Shown in pieces: positions 6,792 through 13,026 of a stretch of 13,578 bases of DNA; position 1 is the first letter of the stretch, and every line of letters starts with the position of its first letter. The translations under genes and the position numbers were made by a program. This stretch comes from Geobacter sp. UBA4074 (lineage in GTDB: Bacteria > Desulfobacterota > Desulfuromonadia > Geobacterales > Pseudopelobacteraceae): contig DFYU01000087.1 in assembly GCA_002383415.1 (NCBI GenBank), positions 1-13,578 on the forward strand. The letters run 5' to 3'. The notes under the pieces are model-generated. The model was given only the letters and a program-made list of their open reading frames with translations. It made no database searches and was not told the origin of the DNA.

Positions 6792-6820
6792 TTGCATTTC
6801 AACCGATTCCACCCTATAGT
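6792..6820 (+). promoter_or_regulatory. Candidate htpG promoter
   Basis: TTGCAT (6792-6797), a 17-bp spacer, and TATAGT (6815-6820) give a sigma70-type promoter with a leader of about 70 nt. A CTTGAAA at 6830-6836 resembles a sigma32 -35, but no CCCCAT-like -10 follows at the right distance, so heat-shock control is not shown. Confidence 0.45.
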
Positions 6821-6896
6821 TGCCCGCCCCTTGAAATTGCAGTCAGGGATGCTTATCACTAAGAGACATATCTTGTTCAGGAGGAGTCTTCGTACC

Positions 6897-8831
6897 ATGT
6901 CCAAGGCCACCAAACAGTTTCAGACCGAAGTAAAGCAGTTGCTGGATCTCGTGATTCACTCACTCTACTCCAACCGCGACATCTTTCTGCGGGAGCTGAT
7001 CTCCAACGCCTCCGACGCCATCGACAAGGCCCGTTTCGAGGCCCAGTCCAACGAATCAATCCTGGAGGGCAACAGCGACTGGAAGATCAAGCTGATCCCC
7101 AATAAAGATGCCGGCACCCTGACCATCCGCGACAACGGCATCGGCATGTCCATGTCCGAGGTGGAAGAAAACATCGGCACCATCGCCAAGTCCGGCACCA
7201 AGTCCTTCGTGCAGGCCATGAAGGACGCCGCTGCCGCTGAGCAGCCGGAGCTGATCGGCCAGTTCGGGGTCGGCTTCTACGCCTCCTTCATGGTGGCGGA
7301 TAAAGTCACCCTCACCACCCGTCGGGCCGGCGATGCCAGCCACGCCACCTGCTGGGAGTCCACCGGCGACGGTTCCTACACCATCGAAGACGCCACCAAG
7401 GCCGAGCGCGGCACCGAGATCGTGCTGCACCTGAAAGAGGAGTTCAAGGAGTACCTGGACGAGTGGAAGATCCGCTCCATCGTCAAAAAATACTCCGACT
7501 TCATCCAGTACCCGGTCTGCATGGACATCACCCGCAGCGAAGTGCCCCGCGACCCGGACGGCAAAGAGATCGAAGGGGCCGGCACCATCGAGAAGACCGA
7601 GGAGCAGACCTTAAACTCCATGAAGGCGATCTGGGCCCGCTCCAAGAGCGAGGTGAGCGAAGAGGAATACAAGGAATTCTACAAGCATGTCTCCCATGAC
7701 TTCGAGGACCCCTTCAAGACGATCCACTTTGCCGCCGAGGGCACCAGCGAGTTCAAGGCGTTGCTCTACCTGCCGGCCAAGAAGCCGTTCGACCTGTTCA
7801 TGGCCGAGCGCAAGCGCGGCATCCAGCTCTATGTAAAGCGGGTCTTCATCACCGAGAAATGCGACGCCCTGCTGCCCGACTACCTGCGCTTCGTGCGCGG
7901 CGTGGTGGATTCATCCGACCTGCCGCTCAACGTCTCCCGCGAGATCCTGCAAGAAGATGTGCAGATCAAGCGGATTCAGAAGAGCCTGGTCAACAAGGTC
8001 CTCTCCACCCTCACTGATCTGAAGGAAAAAGAGTACGACGAGTACCTGACCTTCTGGAAGGAGTTCGGCCCGGTGCTGAAGGAAGGTCTGCACTTCGACT
8101 TTGCCAACAAGGAGAAGCTGCAGGAGCTGCTGCTGTTCCAAAGCAGCAGCACCGAGGCAGGCGCATTTGTCTCGCTCAAGCAGTACGTAGAGCGGATGCC
8201 GGAGAACCAGAAAGAGATCTACTACATCACCGGCGAAGACCGCGAGGCACTGGAGCAGTCGCCGCTCCTGGAGGCGTTCCGCGCCAAGGGCTTTGAGGTG
8301 CTGTTCCTGACCGATCCCGTTGACGAATGGGTGGTGCAGTCGCTGCACAGCTACCAGGAAAAGAGCCTGAAGGCCGTTGACCGAGGCGATGTGGACCTGG
8401 ACAGCGAAGAAGAGAAGAAAGAGAAGGAGAAGAAGCAGGAAGAGGCCAAGAAGGAGTTCGGCACCCTGCTGGAGTTGATTAAAAACCGCCTGGAGAGCAA
8501 GGTGAAAGAGGTGCGCTTCTCGAACCGCCTGACCGACAGCGCCTGCTGCCTGGTGGCTGACGACTACGGCATGAACGCCAACATGGAGCGGATCATGCGG
8601 GCCATGAACCAGGCCGTGCCAGAATCCAAGCGGGTGCTGGAGCTGAACCCCGACCATCCGATCGTGCGGGTGATGGGCGACATGTACCAGCAGAGCGCCG
8701 ACGACGCCCGGCTTTTGGACTATGCCGACCTGCTCTACGATCAGGCCCTGCTGACCGAAGGCACGCCGATCAAAGACCCGCTCAAGTTCACCAAGCTGGT
8801 CAGTGAACTGATGGTGAAAGCAGCCAAGTAA
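6897..8831 (+). CDS. htpG: Molecular chaperone HtpG (bacterial Hsp90)
   Basis: HtpG is a cytosolic dimeric ATP-dependent chaperone. ATG 6897 is chosen over the in-frame TTG at 6792 because AGGAGGAG (6879-6886) lies 10 nt upstream and the family begins at this point. The 644-aa product has the GHKL ATPase motifs: ELISNASDA (33-41, with the Mg-binding Asn37), DNGIGMS (about 79-85) and GQFGVGFYAS (about 121-130). The middle domain follows (SDLPLNVSREILQ), then a charged Glu/Lys linker near residues 500-520, then the C-terminal dimerisation domain. Length is near that of other HtpG proteins. The gene is monocistronic, diverging from miaB and closed by a strong terminator. Confidence 0.97.
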   Translation: MSKATKQFQTEVKQLLDLVIHSLYSNRDIFLRELISNASDAIDKARFEAQSNESILEGNSDWKIKLIPNKDAGTLTIRDNGIGMSMSEVEENIGTIAKSGTKSFVQAMKDAAAAEQPELIGQFGVGFYASFMVADKVTLTTRRAGDASHATCWESTGDGSYTIEDATKAERGTEIVLHLKEEFKEYLDEWKIRSIVKKYSDFIQYPVCMDITRSEVPRDPDGKEIEGAGTIEKTEEQTLNSMKAIWARSKSEVSEEEYKEFYKHVSHDFEDPFKTIHFAAEGTSEFKALLYLPAKKPFDLFMAERKRGIQLYVKRVFITEKCDALLPDYLRFVRGVVDSSDLPLNVSREILQEDVQIKRIQKSLVNKVLSTLTDLKEKEYDEYLTFWKEFGPVLKEGLHFDFANKEKLQELLLFQSSSTEAGAFVSLKQYVERMPENQKEIYYITGEDREALEQSPLLEAFRAKGFEVLFLTDPVDEWVVQSLHSYQEKSLKAVDRGDVDLDSEEEKKEKEKKQEEAKKEFGTLLELIKNRLESKVKEVRFSNRLTDSACCLVADDYGMNANMERIMRAMNQAVPESKRVLELNPDHPIVRVMGDMYQQSADDARLLDYADLLYDQALLTEGTPIKDPLKFTKLVSELMVKAAK

Positions 8832-8853
8832 CCAAGAACCATAACCATAATGC

Positions 8854-8888
8854 AAAAGGGGTATGCGGTTACCGCATACCCCTTTTTT
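8854..8888 (+). terminator. Intrinsic terminator of htpG
   Basis: AAAAGGGGTATGCGG (8854-8868) pairs perfectly with CCGCATACCCCTTTT (8872-8886) around TTA. It is followed by further T (run 8883-8888). The A-run before the stem also lets it work leftward. Confidence 0.92.
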
Positions 8889-8892
8889 ATCT

Positions 8893-8921
8893 TTGACATG
8901 TGTCACGTGACAAGTTACAGT
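8893..8921 (+). promoter_or_regulatory. higBA promoter
   Basis: A perfect TTGACA (8893-8898), a 17-bp spacer and TACAGT (8916-8921) form the promoter. The predicted start is at about 8927-8928, which is the ATG of higB, so higB may be translated from a leaderless message. The spacer carries the palindrome at 8901-8912. Confidence 0.6.
8901..8912. promoter_or_regulatory. Palindromic operator in the higBA promoter
   Basis: TGTCACGTGACA is a perfect 12-bp palindrome lying between the -35 and -10. HigA antitoxins generally repress their own promoter by binding such palindromes, so this is the likely HigA site. Binding itself is inferred. Confidence 0.6.
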
Positions 8922-8926
8922 TACCT

Positions 8927-9208
8927 ATGATCAAAAGCTTTGCCGACAAACAGACGGCCGTGCTTTATAACGAAGGCACATCAAAACGCCTCCCGCCAGA
9001 TGTTATTAGGCGGGCGTTACGACGTTTGGAATATGTTGATCTGGCGACATCGCTTGACGATCTGAAGGTGCCGCCGAGCAACCGTTTGCATCCTCTGAAG
9101 GCCGACAGAGTCGGTCAGCATTCCATATCGATTAACGATCAGTGGCGTATCTGCTTCAGATTTGTCGACGGAGACGCCTACGATGTCGAAGTCACTGACT
9201 ACCATTAA
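8927..9208 (+). CDS. higB: HigB-type toxin (RelE/ParE fold, mRNA interferase)
   Basis: The 93-aa product opens with MIKSFADKQTAVLYNEG and contains the segment DQWRICFRF (71-79). Both are typical of the HigB / plasmid maintenance system killer family, ribosome-dependent RNases of the RelE superfamily. ATG 8927 matches the family N-terminus; the in-frame GTG at 8900 lies inside the promoter and is rejected. No good ribosome binding site precedes the ATG, which fits leaderless translation from the promoter at 8893-8921. The antitoxin gene follows 12 bp after the stop. The toxin-first order is characteristic of higBA. Both genes are intact, so the module is probably active. Confidence 0.92.
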   Translation: MIKSFADKQTAVLYNEGTSKRLPPDVIRRALRRLEYVDLATSLDDLKVPPSNRLHPLKADRVGQHSISINDQWRICFRFVDGDAYDVEVTDYH

Positions 9209-9220
9209 ATGAGGAATACC

Positions 9221-9535
9221 ATGAGCATACCCAATACTGCGAGAAGAGCCATCGCCCCCACCCACCCCGGCGAGATGCTGCGGGAAGATTTTATGCCTGA
9301 TTTCAACCTGAATGTTTCGACTCTGGCTGCGGCGTTGGGGGTATCACGCCAGACTGCCAACGAACTGGTGCAATGCCGGCGGGCCGTAACGCCGGTGATG
9401 GCGCTGCGTCTCTCACACCTGTTCGGCAATGCTTCCCTGTTTTGGTTAAATGCCCAAAATGCCTATGATCTTTGGCATGCAGAGCGGAAGTATCAGCGGG
9501 AACTGGAGGCGGTGACACTGCTTAAGGCAGCGTGA
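9221..9535 (+). CDS. higA: HigA-type antitoxin (XRE family)
   Basis: The 104-aa product has the HigA opening THPGEMLREDFMP (14-26) and a helix-turn-helix at 33-58 (LAAALGVSRQTANELVQ). The conserved SLFWLNAQNAYDLWHA segment (72-87) follows. It neutralises HigB by direct binding and represses the shared promoter. ATG 9221 has TGAGGA about 5 nt upstream and is preferred to ATG 9209, which overlaps that ribosome binding site. The strong ribosome binding site contrasts with the weak one of higB and would favour excess antitoxin. The TGA at 9533-9535 abuts the inverted repeat that begins the cassette-like segment, so the gene marks its left flank. Confidence 0.92.
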   Translation: MSIPNTARRAIAPTHPGEMLREDFMPDFNLNVSTLAAALGVSRQTANELVQCRRAVTPVMALRLSHLFGNASLFWLNAQNAYDLWHAERKYQRELEAVTLLKAA

Positions 9536-9575
9536 AACAGCTGACCTTCAATGTCTGTGTAAGCTTGTCGCTCAT
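9522..9575 (-). CDS. 17-codon ORF with strong ribosome binding site (doubtful)
   Basis: On the minus strand AGGAGG lies 5-6 nt before ATG 9575, which opens a 17-codon frame (MSDKLTQTLKVSCFTLP) ending at TAA 9522 inside the antisense of higA. An AT-rich -10-like TATATC and a TTAAAA 17 bp further upstream could be its promoter. It may be the surviving 5' end of a lost gene, for example an insertion-sequence gene. It may also be a short ORF embedded in the attC-like structure. A functional peptide is unlikely but not excluded. Confidence 0.25.
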   Translation of the reverse strand: MSDKLTQTLKVSCFTLP

Positions 9576-9657
9576 CTGATCCTCCTAGCGATATAATGCC
9601 AGAAAGCTCTACTTTTAACATGTCTCCATTTTAGGGGAGCTTACGATATCAGCTGTT
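9536..9657. repeat. Nested inverted repeat, attC-like (or MITE-like)
   Basis: AACAGCTGA (9536-9544) and TCAGCTGTT (9649-9657) are a perfect 9-bp inverted pair 122 bp across. Inside, GTAAGCT (9559-9565) and AGCTTAC (9638-9644) form a second perfect pair in register. On the minus strand the structure begins GCCTAAC (9661-9655), matching the integron core RYYYAAC, and ends at a GTT. This is the R-box and L-box architecture and the size of a long attC site. The spacers are unequal (14 against 4 nt), which is atypical, so a small inverted-repeat element is the main alternative. Confidence 0.4.
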
Positions 9658-10363
9658 AGGCATGACTAAAGGCGCATAAGTATCTAGACTCACGAGGGCA
9701 TCTTTTCCCTGAAATCTGTTGATCTCTTTAGAATCTCTAATGCAAGGGGGAGTTTGCTTGGATCTTTGTAGCCAGCTGGAGAGAGACCAAAACCTGCACC
9801 GTCGAGATATATGGCTTTTAGCTGTTTTAATGGAGACTTCCAGCCGGGTAAATTCCGTTGGTGTATTGTGACCCGATATGAACCATGCTGATTTACAGTA
9901 ATGTTCTCATATTTAAAGATTTTTGTTCGGTTGAACAAAAAAGTGCGGATTTCAAGTTTGTCTTTATAAAAGTAGAACTCACCCCCTGAAGAGAAGGCTC
10001 TGACTGTGGCTGGCAGACCAGCCAGCAATAAAATGCTGCCAAAGAACATGCCCGCTTTCACTCCAACTCTTTTGTCGCTTGTTGGCCAGATCGAGCTGAA
10101 GTCACCAGTACTTAGTACTGGGATAACCACCGCAAATATGGCAAATGCCGTTAATATGACGATTATAACTTGGGCAGCCCAGTATATCGTTAATTTGGGG
10201 CTCATGATGACAACTGAATCCCCTACGGCGGTTCTGATTGGTGGTGTAGGATGGGTTGGGTTGTTATAACCGCACATGCAATTTTCAGCAGCATCATCAT
10301 TGTTGGCAAAACCGCAAGACGAACATTCCCAAGGCATTCAGTGTTCTCCAGAGATATGTCTAA
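9538..10363 (-). mobile_element. Putative solitary integron-type gene cassette
   Basis: Read on the minus strand, the segment starts TTAGAC after a G (core GTTAGAC at 10364-10358). It has only 26 bp before its single ORF, carries that ORF, then the core GCCTAAC, then the nested inverted repeat ending at a G before TT. Circularising it would pair GCCTAAC with GTTAGAC at six of seven positions, as in an attC. Lack of its own promoter, one gene, and base composition AT-richer than the flanks all suit a cassette. No integrase or second cassette is visible, so insertion would have been at a secondary GTT site. The assignment is inferred from structure only. Confidence 0.35.
9690..10337 (-). CDS. 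Membrane protein with N-terminal zinc ribbon and PH-like domain
   Basis: The 215-aa product opens with a short zinc ribbon (Cys5-x2-Cys8 and Cys20-x-Cys22, with SSCGFANNDDAAENC resembling a RanBP2-type or zinc-ribbon knuckle). Two membrane helices follow near residues 53-75 and 95-113. A soluble C-terminal part (about 116-205) with strand-rich segments such as FYFYKDKLEIRTFLF resembles bacterial PH-type domains. ATG 10337 has GGAG 8 nt upstream. The coding sequence is AT-richer than its neighbours, suggesting transfer. It lies downstream of the DAC-like gene on the same strand and has no visible promoter in its 26-bp leader, so read-through expression is likely. Function is unknown. Confidence 0.8.
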   Translation of the reverse strand: MPWECSSCGFANNDDAAENCMCGYNNPTHPTPPIRTAVGDSVVIMSPKLTIYWAAQVIIVILTAFAIFAVVIPVLSTGDFSSIWPTSDKRVGVKAGMFFGSILLLAGLPATVRAFSSGGEFYFYKDKLEIRTFLFNRTKIFKYENITVNQHGSYRVTIHQRNLPGWKSPLKQLKAIYLDGAGFGLSPAGYKDPSKLPLALEILKRSTDFREKMPS

Positions 10364-10398
10364 CGTTCACGAGATAACCGGCTGGCGATACCGGAGCG

Positions 10399-10408
10399 GT
10401 GACGTCAC
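10399..10408. repeat. Perfect 10-bp palindrome between the DAC-like gene and the cassette-like segment
   Basis: GTGACGTCAC is self-complementary. It lies 24 bp past the DAC-like gene stop in a 95-bp gap that otherwise shows no clear terminator. A regulator site is possible, as is chance. Confidence 0.3.
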
Positions 10409-10432
10409 AAAACCAACAAAGAACTCAGCGTT

Positions 10433-11716
10433 CTACCCAAACCGATAGACCAGCTTACCATCCTGATACAGCTCGATCGGGCCATCCTGCGACACCTTGA
10501 TCACCTTGCCGAAGAAAGAGGCGGCAATGGCGGCGGTGGTACGGCCACCACCGATCACCAGTTCGCGGGCATGGGAGGTGTCGATGATGAAGCCGGTCTC
10601 CAGCAGTTTGCCGTGGGGGTCCAGCACGGTCATGCCGTCGGAGGAGAGTATCCGCAGCAGGGTGCCGGACTGTTTCAGCTCGGCAATCCCCTGCCCCCTC
10701 ACCCGGCTGATCAATAGGCGTACAATCGGGTCATCGCCCCCCACCGAGCCTTTTTTGAGCGGCGCCAGCTGACGGGCCGTGCCGGCATGAATCAGGATCA
10801 CTGTACCGTGGCGCAGCTTGGAAACGGCATAGACGGTCCACAACAGGTCATCCACTGTTTCCTGGTCCATCTCATCCCCCAGGAAGGAACGGAAGATATC
10901 CGGATCAAAGATCGCCCACATCCCCTTGCGGCGGATCAGCAGCTTGCCCGGACTGATCAGCACCTCGATCTCGGAGACCTCGTTGACGGTGATGGCAAAG
11001 GCACCGCTGCCGGCCCGCCTGACCAGCGAAAACATCTCCCGCTGGGTCAGCCGTTCGATATCGGTCTGCACGGTATCGGGAGAGGTACGCAGGACACCGA
11101 TCACCTGCATCTGGATGCCGGCCACAAAGAACAGGTTGTTGCCGTCAATGAAGCGATAGGTGAGCGGGTTGTCCAGAAAGTTGGGCGAGATGCCCTGATG
11201 GGGTTGCAACGGGATCAGGCTGTGGCCACGGGCCCTGAAGGTCTTGCGCAGGGCCGGTTCGGTGGTGCGGTGTACCAGAAAGCCGGTGGTGGCCGGTTTG
11301 CCTTCGTAGCGTTGATAGGAGAGGTTTTTCAGTAGCTGGATCAGCTGCTGGATCGGCCAGAAGCCTTTGCTGCTGTCGCCCCGCAGAAAACGGGCCACAG
11401 TGATATCCATGATGGAGGCCAACAGGGCGGTGCGAAAGTGGGCGGCAAACCCTTCCAGCTTGAAGCCGCTATACAGGCCCGAGAAGGCCGCCAGCAGCTC
11501 ATGGCAGAAGCGCGTTTCGGTTTTAGTAAAGGGCAGACCGGGCCTGACAGCAGAGAAGGCATAGCTGCGCCCCTCGATGTCGATGGCCTGCGTCAGGCCA
11601 CCTTCGGCACTGTGGGGCGCGGTCTCTGCCTCGTCAGCTGGTGCAAAGGCTATGGCGGCATCTCCCAGCAGGCTGCTGATGGCCGGTTTGATGGCATCAA
11701 AGACGTTGATCGGCAT
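10433..11716 (-). CDS. Protein with degenerate diadenylate cyclase (DAC/DisA_N)-like C-terminal domain, probable sensor
   Basis: The 427-aa product has a C-terminal region (about 270-427) that follows the DAC fold: ISPGKLLIRRKG, LLWTVYAVSKLRHGTVILI, then D360-G-M where active cyclases have DGA, then GGGRTTAA (389-396) where they have GTRHRAA. A closing VIKVSQDGPIELYQDGKL follows. The spacing between the two motifs is normal, but T, H and R of the second motif are missing, so c-di-AMP synthesis is doubtful and nucleotide sensing is more likely. This resembles the DACNV-type putative sensor proteins. The N-terminal 250 residues are unrecognised. There is no signal peptide. ATG 11716 with AGGA 10 nt upstream is preferred to ATG 11749, which lacks a ribosome binding site. 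Confidence 0.75.
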   Translation of the reverse strand: MPINVFDAIKPAISSLLGDAAIAFAPADEAETAPHSAEGGLTQAIDIEGRSYAFSAVRPGLPFTKTETRFCHELLAAFSGLYSGFKLEGFAAHFRTALLASIMDITVARFLRGDSSKGFWPIQQLIQLLKNLSYQRYEGKPATTGFLVHRTTEPALRKTFRARGHSLIPLQPHQGISPNFLDNPLTYRFIDGNNLFFVAGIQMQVIGVLRTSPDTVQTDIERLTQREMFSLVRRAGSGAFAITVNEVSEIEVLISPGKLLIRRKGMWAIFDPDIFRSFLGDEMDQETVDDLLWTVYAVSKLRHGTVILIHAGTARQLAPLKKGSVGGDDPIVRLLISRVRGQGIAELKQSGTLLRILSSDGMTVLDPHGKLLETGFIIDTSHARELVIGGGRTTAAIAASFFGKVIKVSQDGPIELYQDGKLVYRFG

Positions 11717-11762
11717 GGTGTAGGGTTCCTGACTGTGTGGCAAGATCATGCATACGGGAGCA

Positions 11763-11774
11763 ACGTTTTAACGT
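11763..11774. promoter_or_regulatory. Palindrome in the leader of the DAC-like gene
   Basis: ACGTT-TT-AACGT is a perfect inverted repeat between the predicted start point (about 11779) and the ATG at 11716. A regulator bound here would block the leftward transcript. No regulator gene is adjacent. Confidence 0.3.
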
Positions 11775-11785
11775 AGCCGTCAAAG

Positions 11786-11813
11786 AGTATACCAGCGGAG
11801 AATGGTCTGTCCA
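11786..11813 (-). promoter_or_regulatory. Promoter of the DAC-like gene
   Basis: On the minus strand TGGACA (11813-11808), a 16-bp spacer and TATACT (11791-11786) are present. A TG one base before the -10 makes it an extended -10. The predicted leader is about 63 nt. Confidence 0.55.
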
Positions 11814-11838
11814 GTGGCGTTGCTGCAGGTTTTCGACT

Positions 11839-11867
11839 TTGCACGGATACGGTTTTTACAGTATAGA
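11839..11867 (+). promoter_or_regulatory. Promoter of the FlgT-like/radical SAM unit
   Basis: TTGCAC (11839-11844), a 17-bp spacer and TATAGA (11862-11867) precede the ATG at 11896 by about 28 bp. Its -35 lies about 25 bp from the -35 of the opposing promoter, so the two are back to back. Confidence 0.5.
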
Positions 11868-11895
11868 TAAGCCATACTGTCTGCTGGAGGCCACC

Positions 11896-13026
11896 ATGGT
11901 ACGTTCGATCATACCTGCAGCGCTTTGTCTTGCTCTGGCGCTGACCACCCTGCCCTGCCCTGTTTTTGCCAAGCCGCTCTGTGTGGAGAACGAGGGTGAG
12001 GCGGTGATTGTGCGGGGCGATCTGCCTTCGGCCAGGATCGAGGCCATGAATCGCGCCAAATGGGCCGCTGTGGAGCAGGTGGCGGGCGTAGAGGTCAACA
12101 GCCGTACGATTGTCGAGGATTCGGCCCTGCTGGATGATATCATCACCACCCGCACCCAGGGTGTGGTGACCAGCCATCGTCTGATCAAGGAGCAGAACAA
12201 TGGTGACAGTATCACCGTGCGGATTGCGGCCTGCGTTGAGCCGGCACAGGCGCGGGATGCAATCGCTCCGCTGGCACTGAACAGCGCTGTGGCGGTATTT
12301 GTGCCGGCCCGACAGCTGTCTGGCGGCAAACAGGCGCAGTACGACGACAGCACCAGCTTCAGCGAGGCGCTGAACAACGCCCTGATTCAGAAGGGGTTTA
12401 CGGTGCGCGATCTGGCCGCCGGCCCCGGCATCAAGGCGGCCGACATGGACAAGGCACTTAAAGAGGGCAACTTAATCGCCCTGCGCTCTCTGGCCTACCG
12501 CTACCGCACCAACACCATCCTGATCGGCCGCATCGAGCCGACAATATCAACCAGCCGTGGCGAGGATGTGGGCTACGGCATCAGCATGCCCTTTACCACG
12601 GTGACGGTACGGCTGAACTATCGCCTGCTGACCCGTGACGGACGTGACCAGTTGACTATCCTGGCGGCCGGCAGCGAAGAGGCGGTCGGCCTGGCTCCGA
12701 CACCGGCCGATGCCCAGGCGGCTGCCCTCAGAAACCTGGCCGACCGCGCCGTTCCAATCATTATGACCAAGGTCGACCAACGGATCAGGGAGCTGGCTGC
12801 CAAGGTGGCGGTGACGGTCGAAGGGGTCAACAGCCCGGACGAGACCTTTGCCATCCGCGACACCCTGCAACGGATCACCTGGGTGGCCGGTGTGGAGGAT
12901 CTGGGCCTGGGCCAGTTCCGGGTCAGCTACCCGGAAAACCCGCTCTATCTGGCTAACAGTCTGACCCAACGCGGCTTCAGGATCGTCAGCTACAGCAAGG
13001 ACGCCATCCGGGTGCGCCGCCAATGA
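11896..13026 (+). CDS. Secreted protein with FlgT N-terminal-like domain
   Basis: The 376-aa product has a Sec signal peptide (1-25, cleavage after VFA). ATG 11896 follows TGGAGG by 5 nt. Longer in-frame starts are rejected because they would bury the signal peptide. The mature N-terminus (about 28-115) has the pattern of the FlgT N-terminal domain: VENEGEAVIV, ARIEAMNRAKWAAVEQVAGVEV and SRTIVEDSALLDDII. In Vibrio, FlgT is part of the flagellar H ring, but similar domains occur in periplasmic proteins with no flagellar link. No flagellar gene is adjacent here, so a flagellar role is not supported. The C-terminus (about 300-376) is a small alpha/beta unit rich in valine. The stop overlaps the next start by 4 bp (ATGA), indicating translational coupling. 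Confidence 0.8.
   Translation: MVRSIIPAALCLALALTTLPCPVFAKPLCVENEGEAVIVRGDLPSARIEAMNRAKWAAVEQVAGVEVNSRTIVEDSALLDDIITTRTQGVVTSHRLIKEQNNGDSITVRIAACVEPAQARDAIAPLALNSAVAVFVPARQLSGGKQAQYDDSTSFSEALNNALIQKGFTVRDLAAGPGIKAADMDKALKEGNLIALRSLAYRYRTNTILIGRIEPTISTSRGEDVGYGISMPFTTVTVRLNYRLLTRDGRDQLTILAAGSEEAVGLAPTPADAQAAALRNLADRAVPIIMTKVDQRIRELAAKVAVTVEGVNSPDETFAIRDTLQRITWVAGVEDLGLGQFRVSYPENPLYLANSLTQRGFRIVSYSKDAIRVRRQ

Noticed and set aside
6830..6860. Sigma32 heat-shock promoter for htpG
   Set aside because: CTTGAAA is present, but no CCCCAT-like -10 follows at 13-17 bp.
7911..8906. Leftward open frame (331 aa) opposite htpG
   Set aside because: Antisense to HtpG; the leucine-rich stretches mirror the Glu/Lys linker codons. 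It also starts beyond the htpG terminator with no promoter.
8900..8926. GTG start giving a 102-aa HigB
   Set aside because: It lies inside the promoter spacer and adds nine residues absent from the family N-terminus.
11737..11895. Upstream start for the secreted FlgT-like protein
   Set aside because: It would bury the signal peptide behind 53 residues and cover both promoters; ATG 11896 has a close ribosome binding site.
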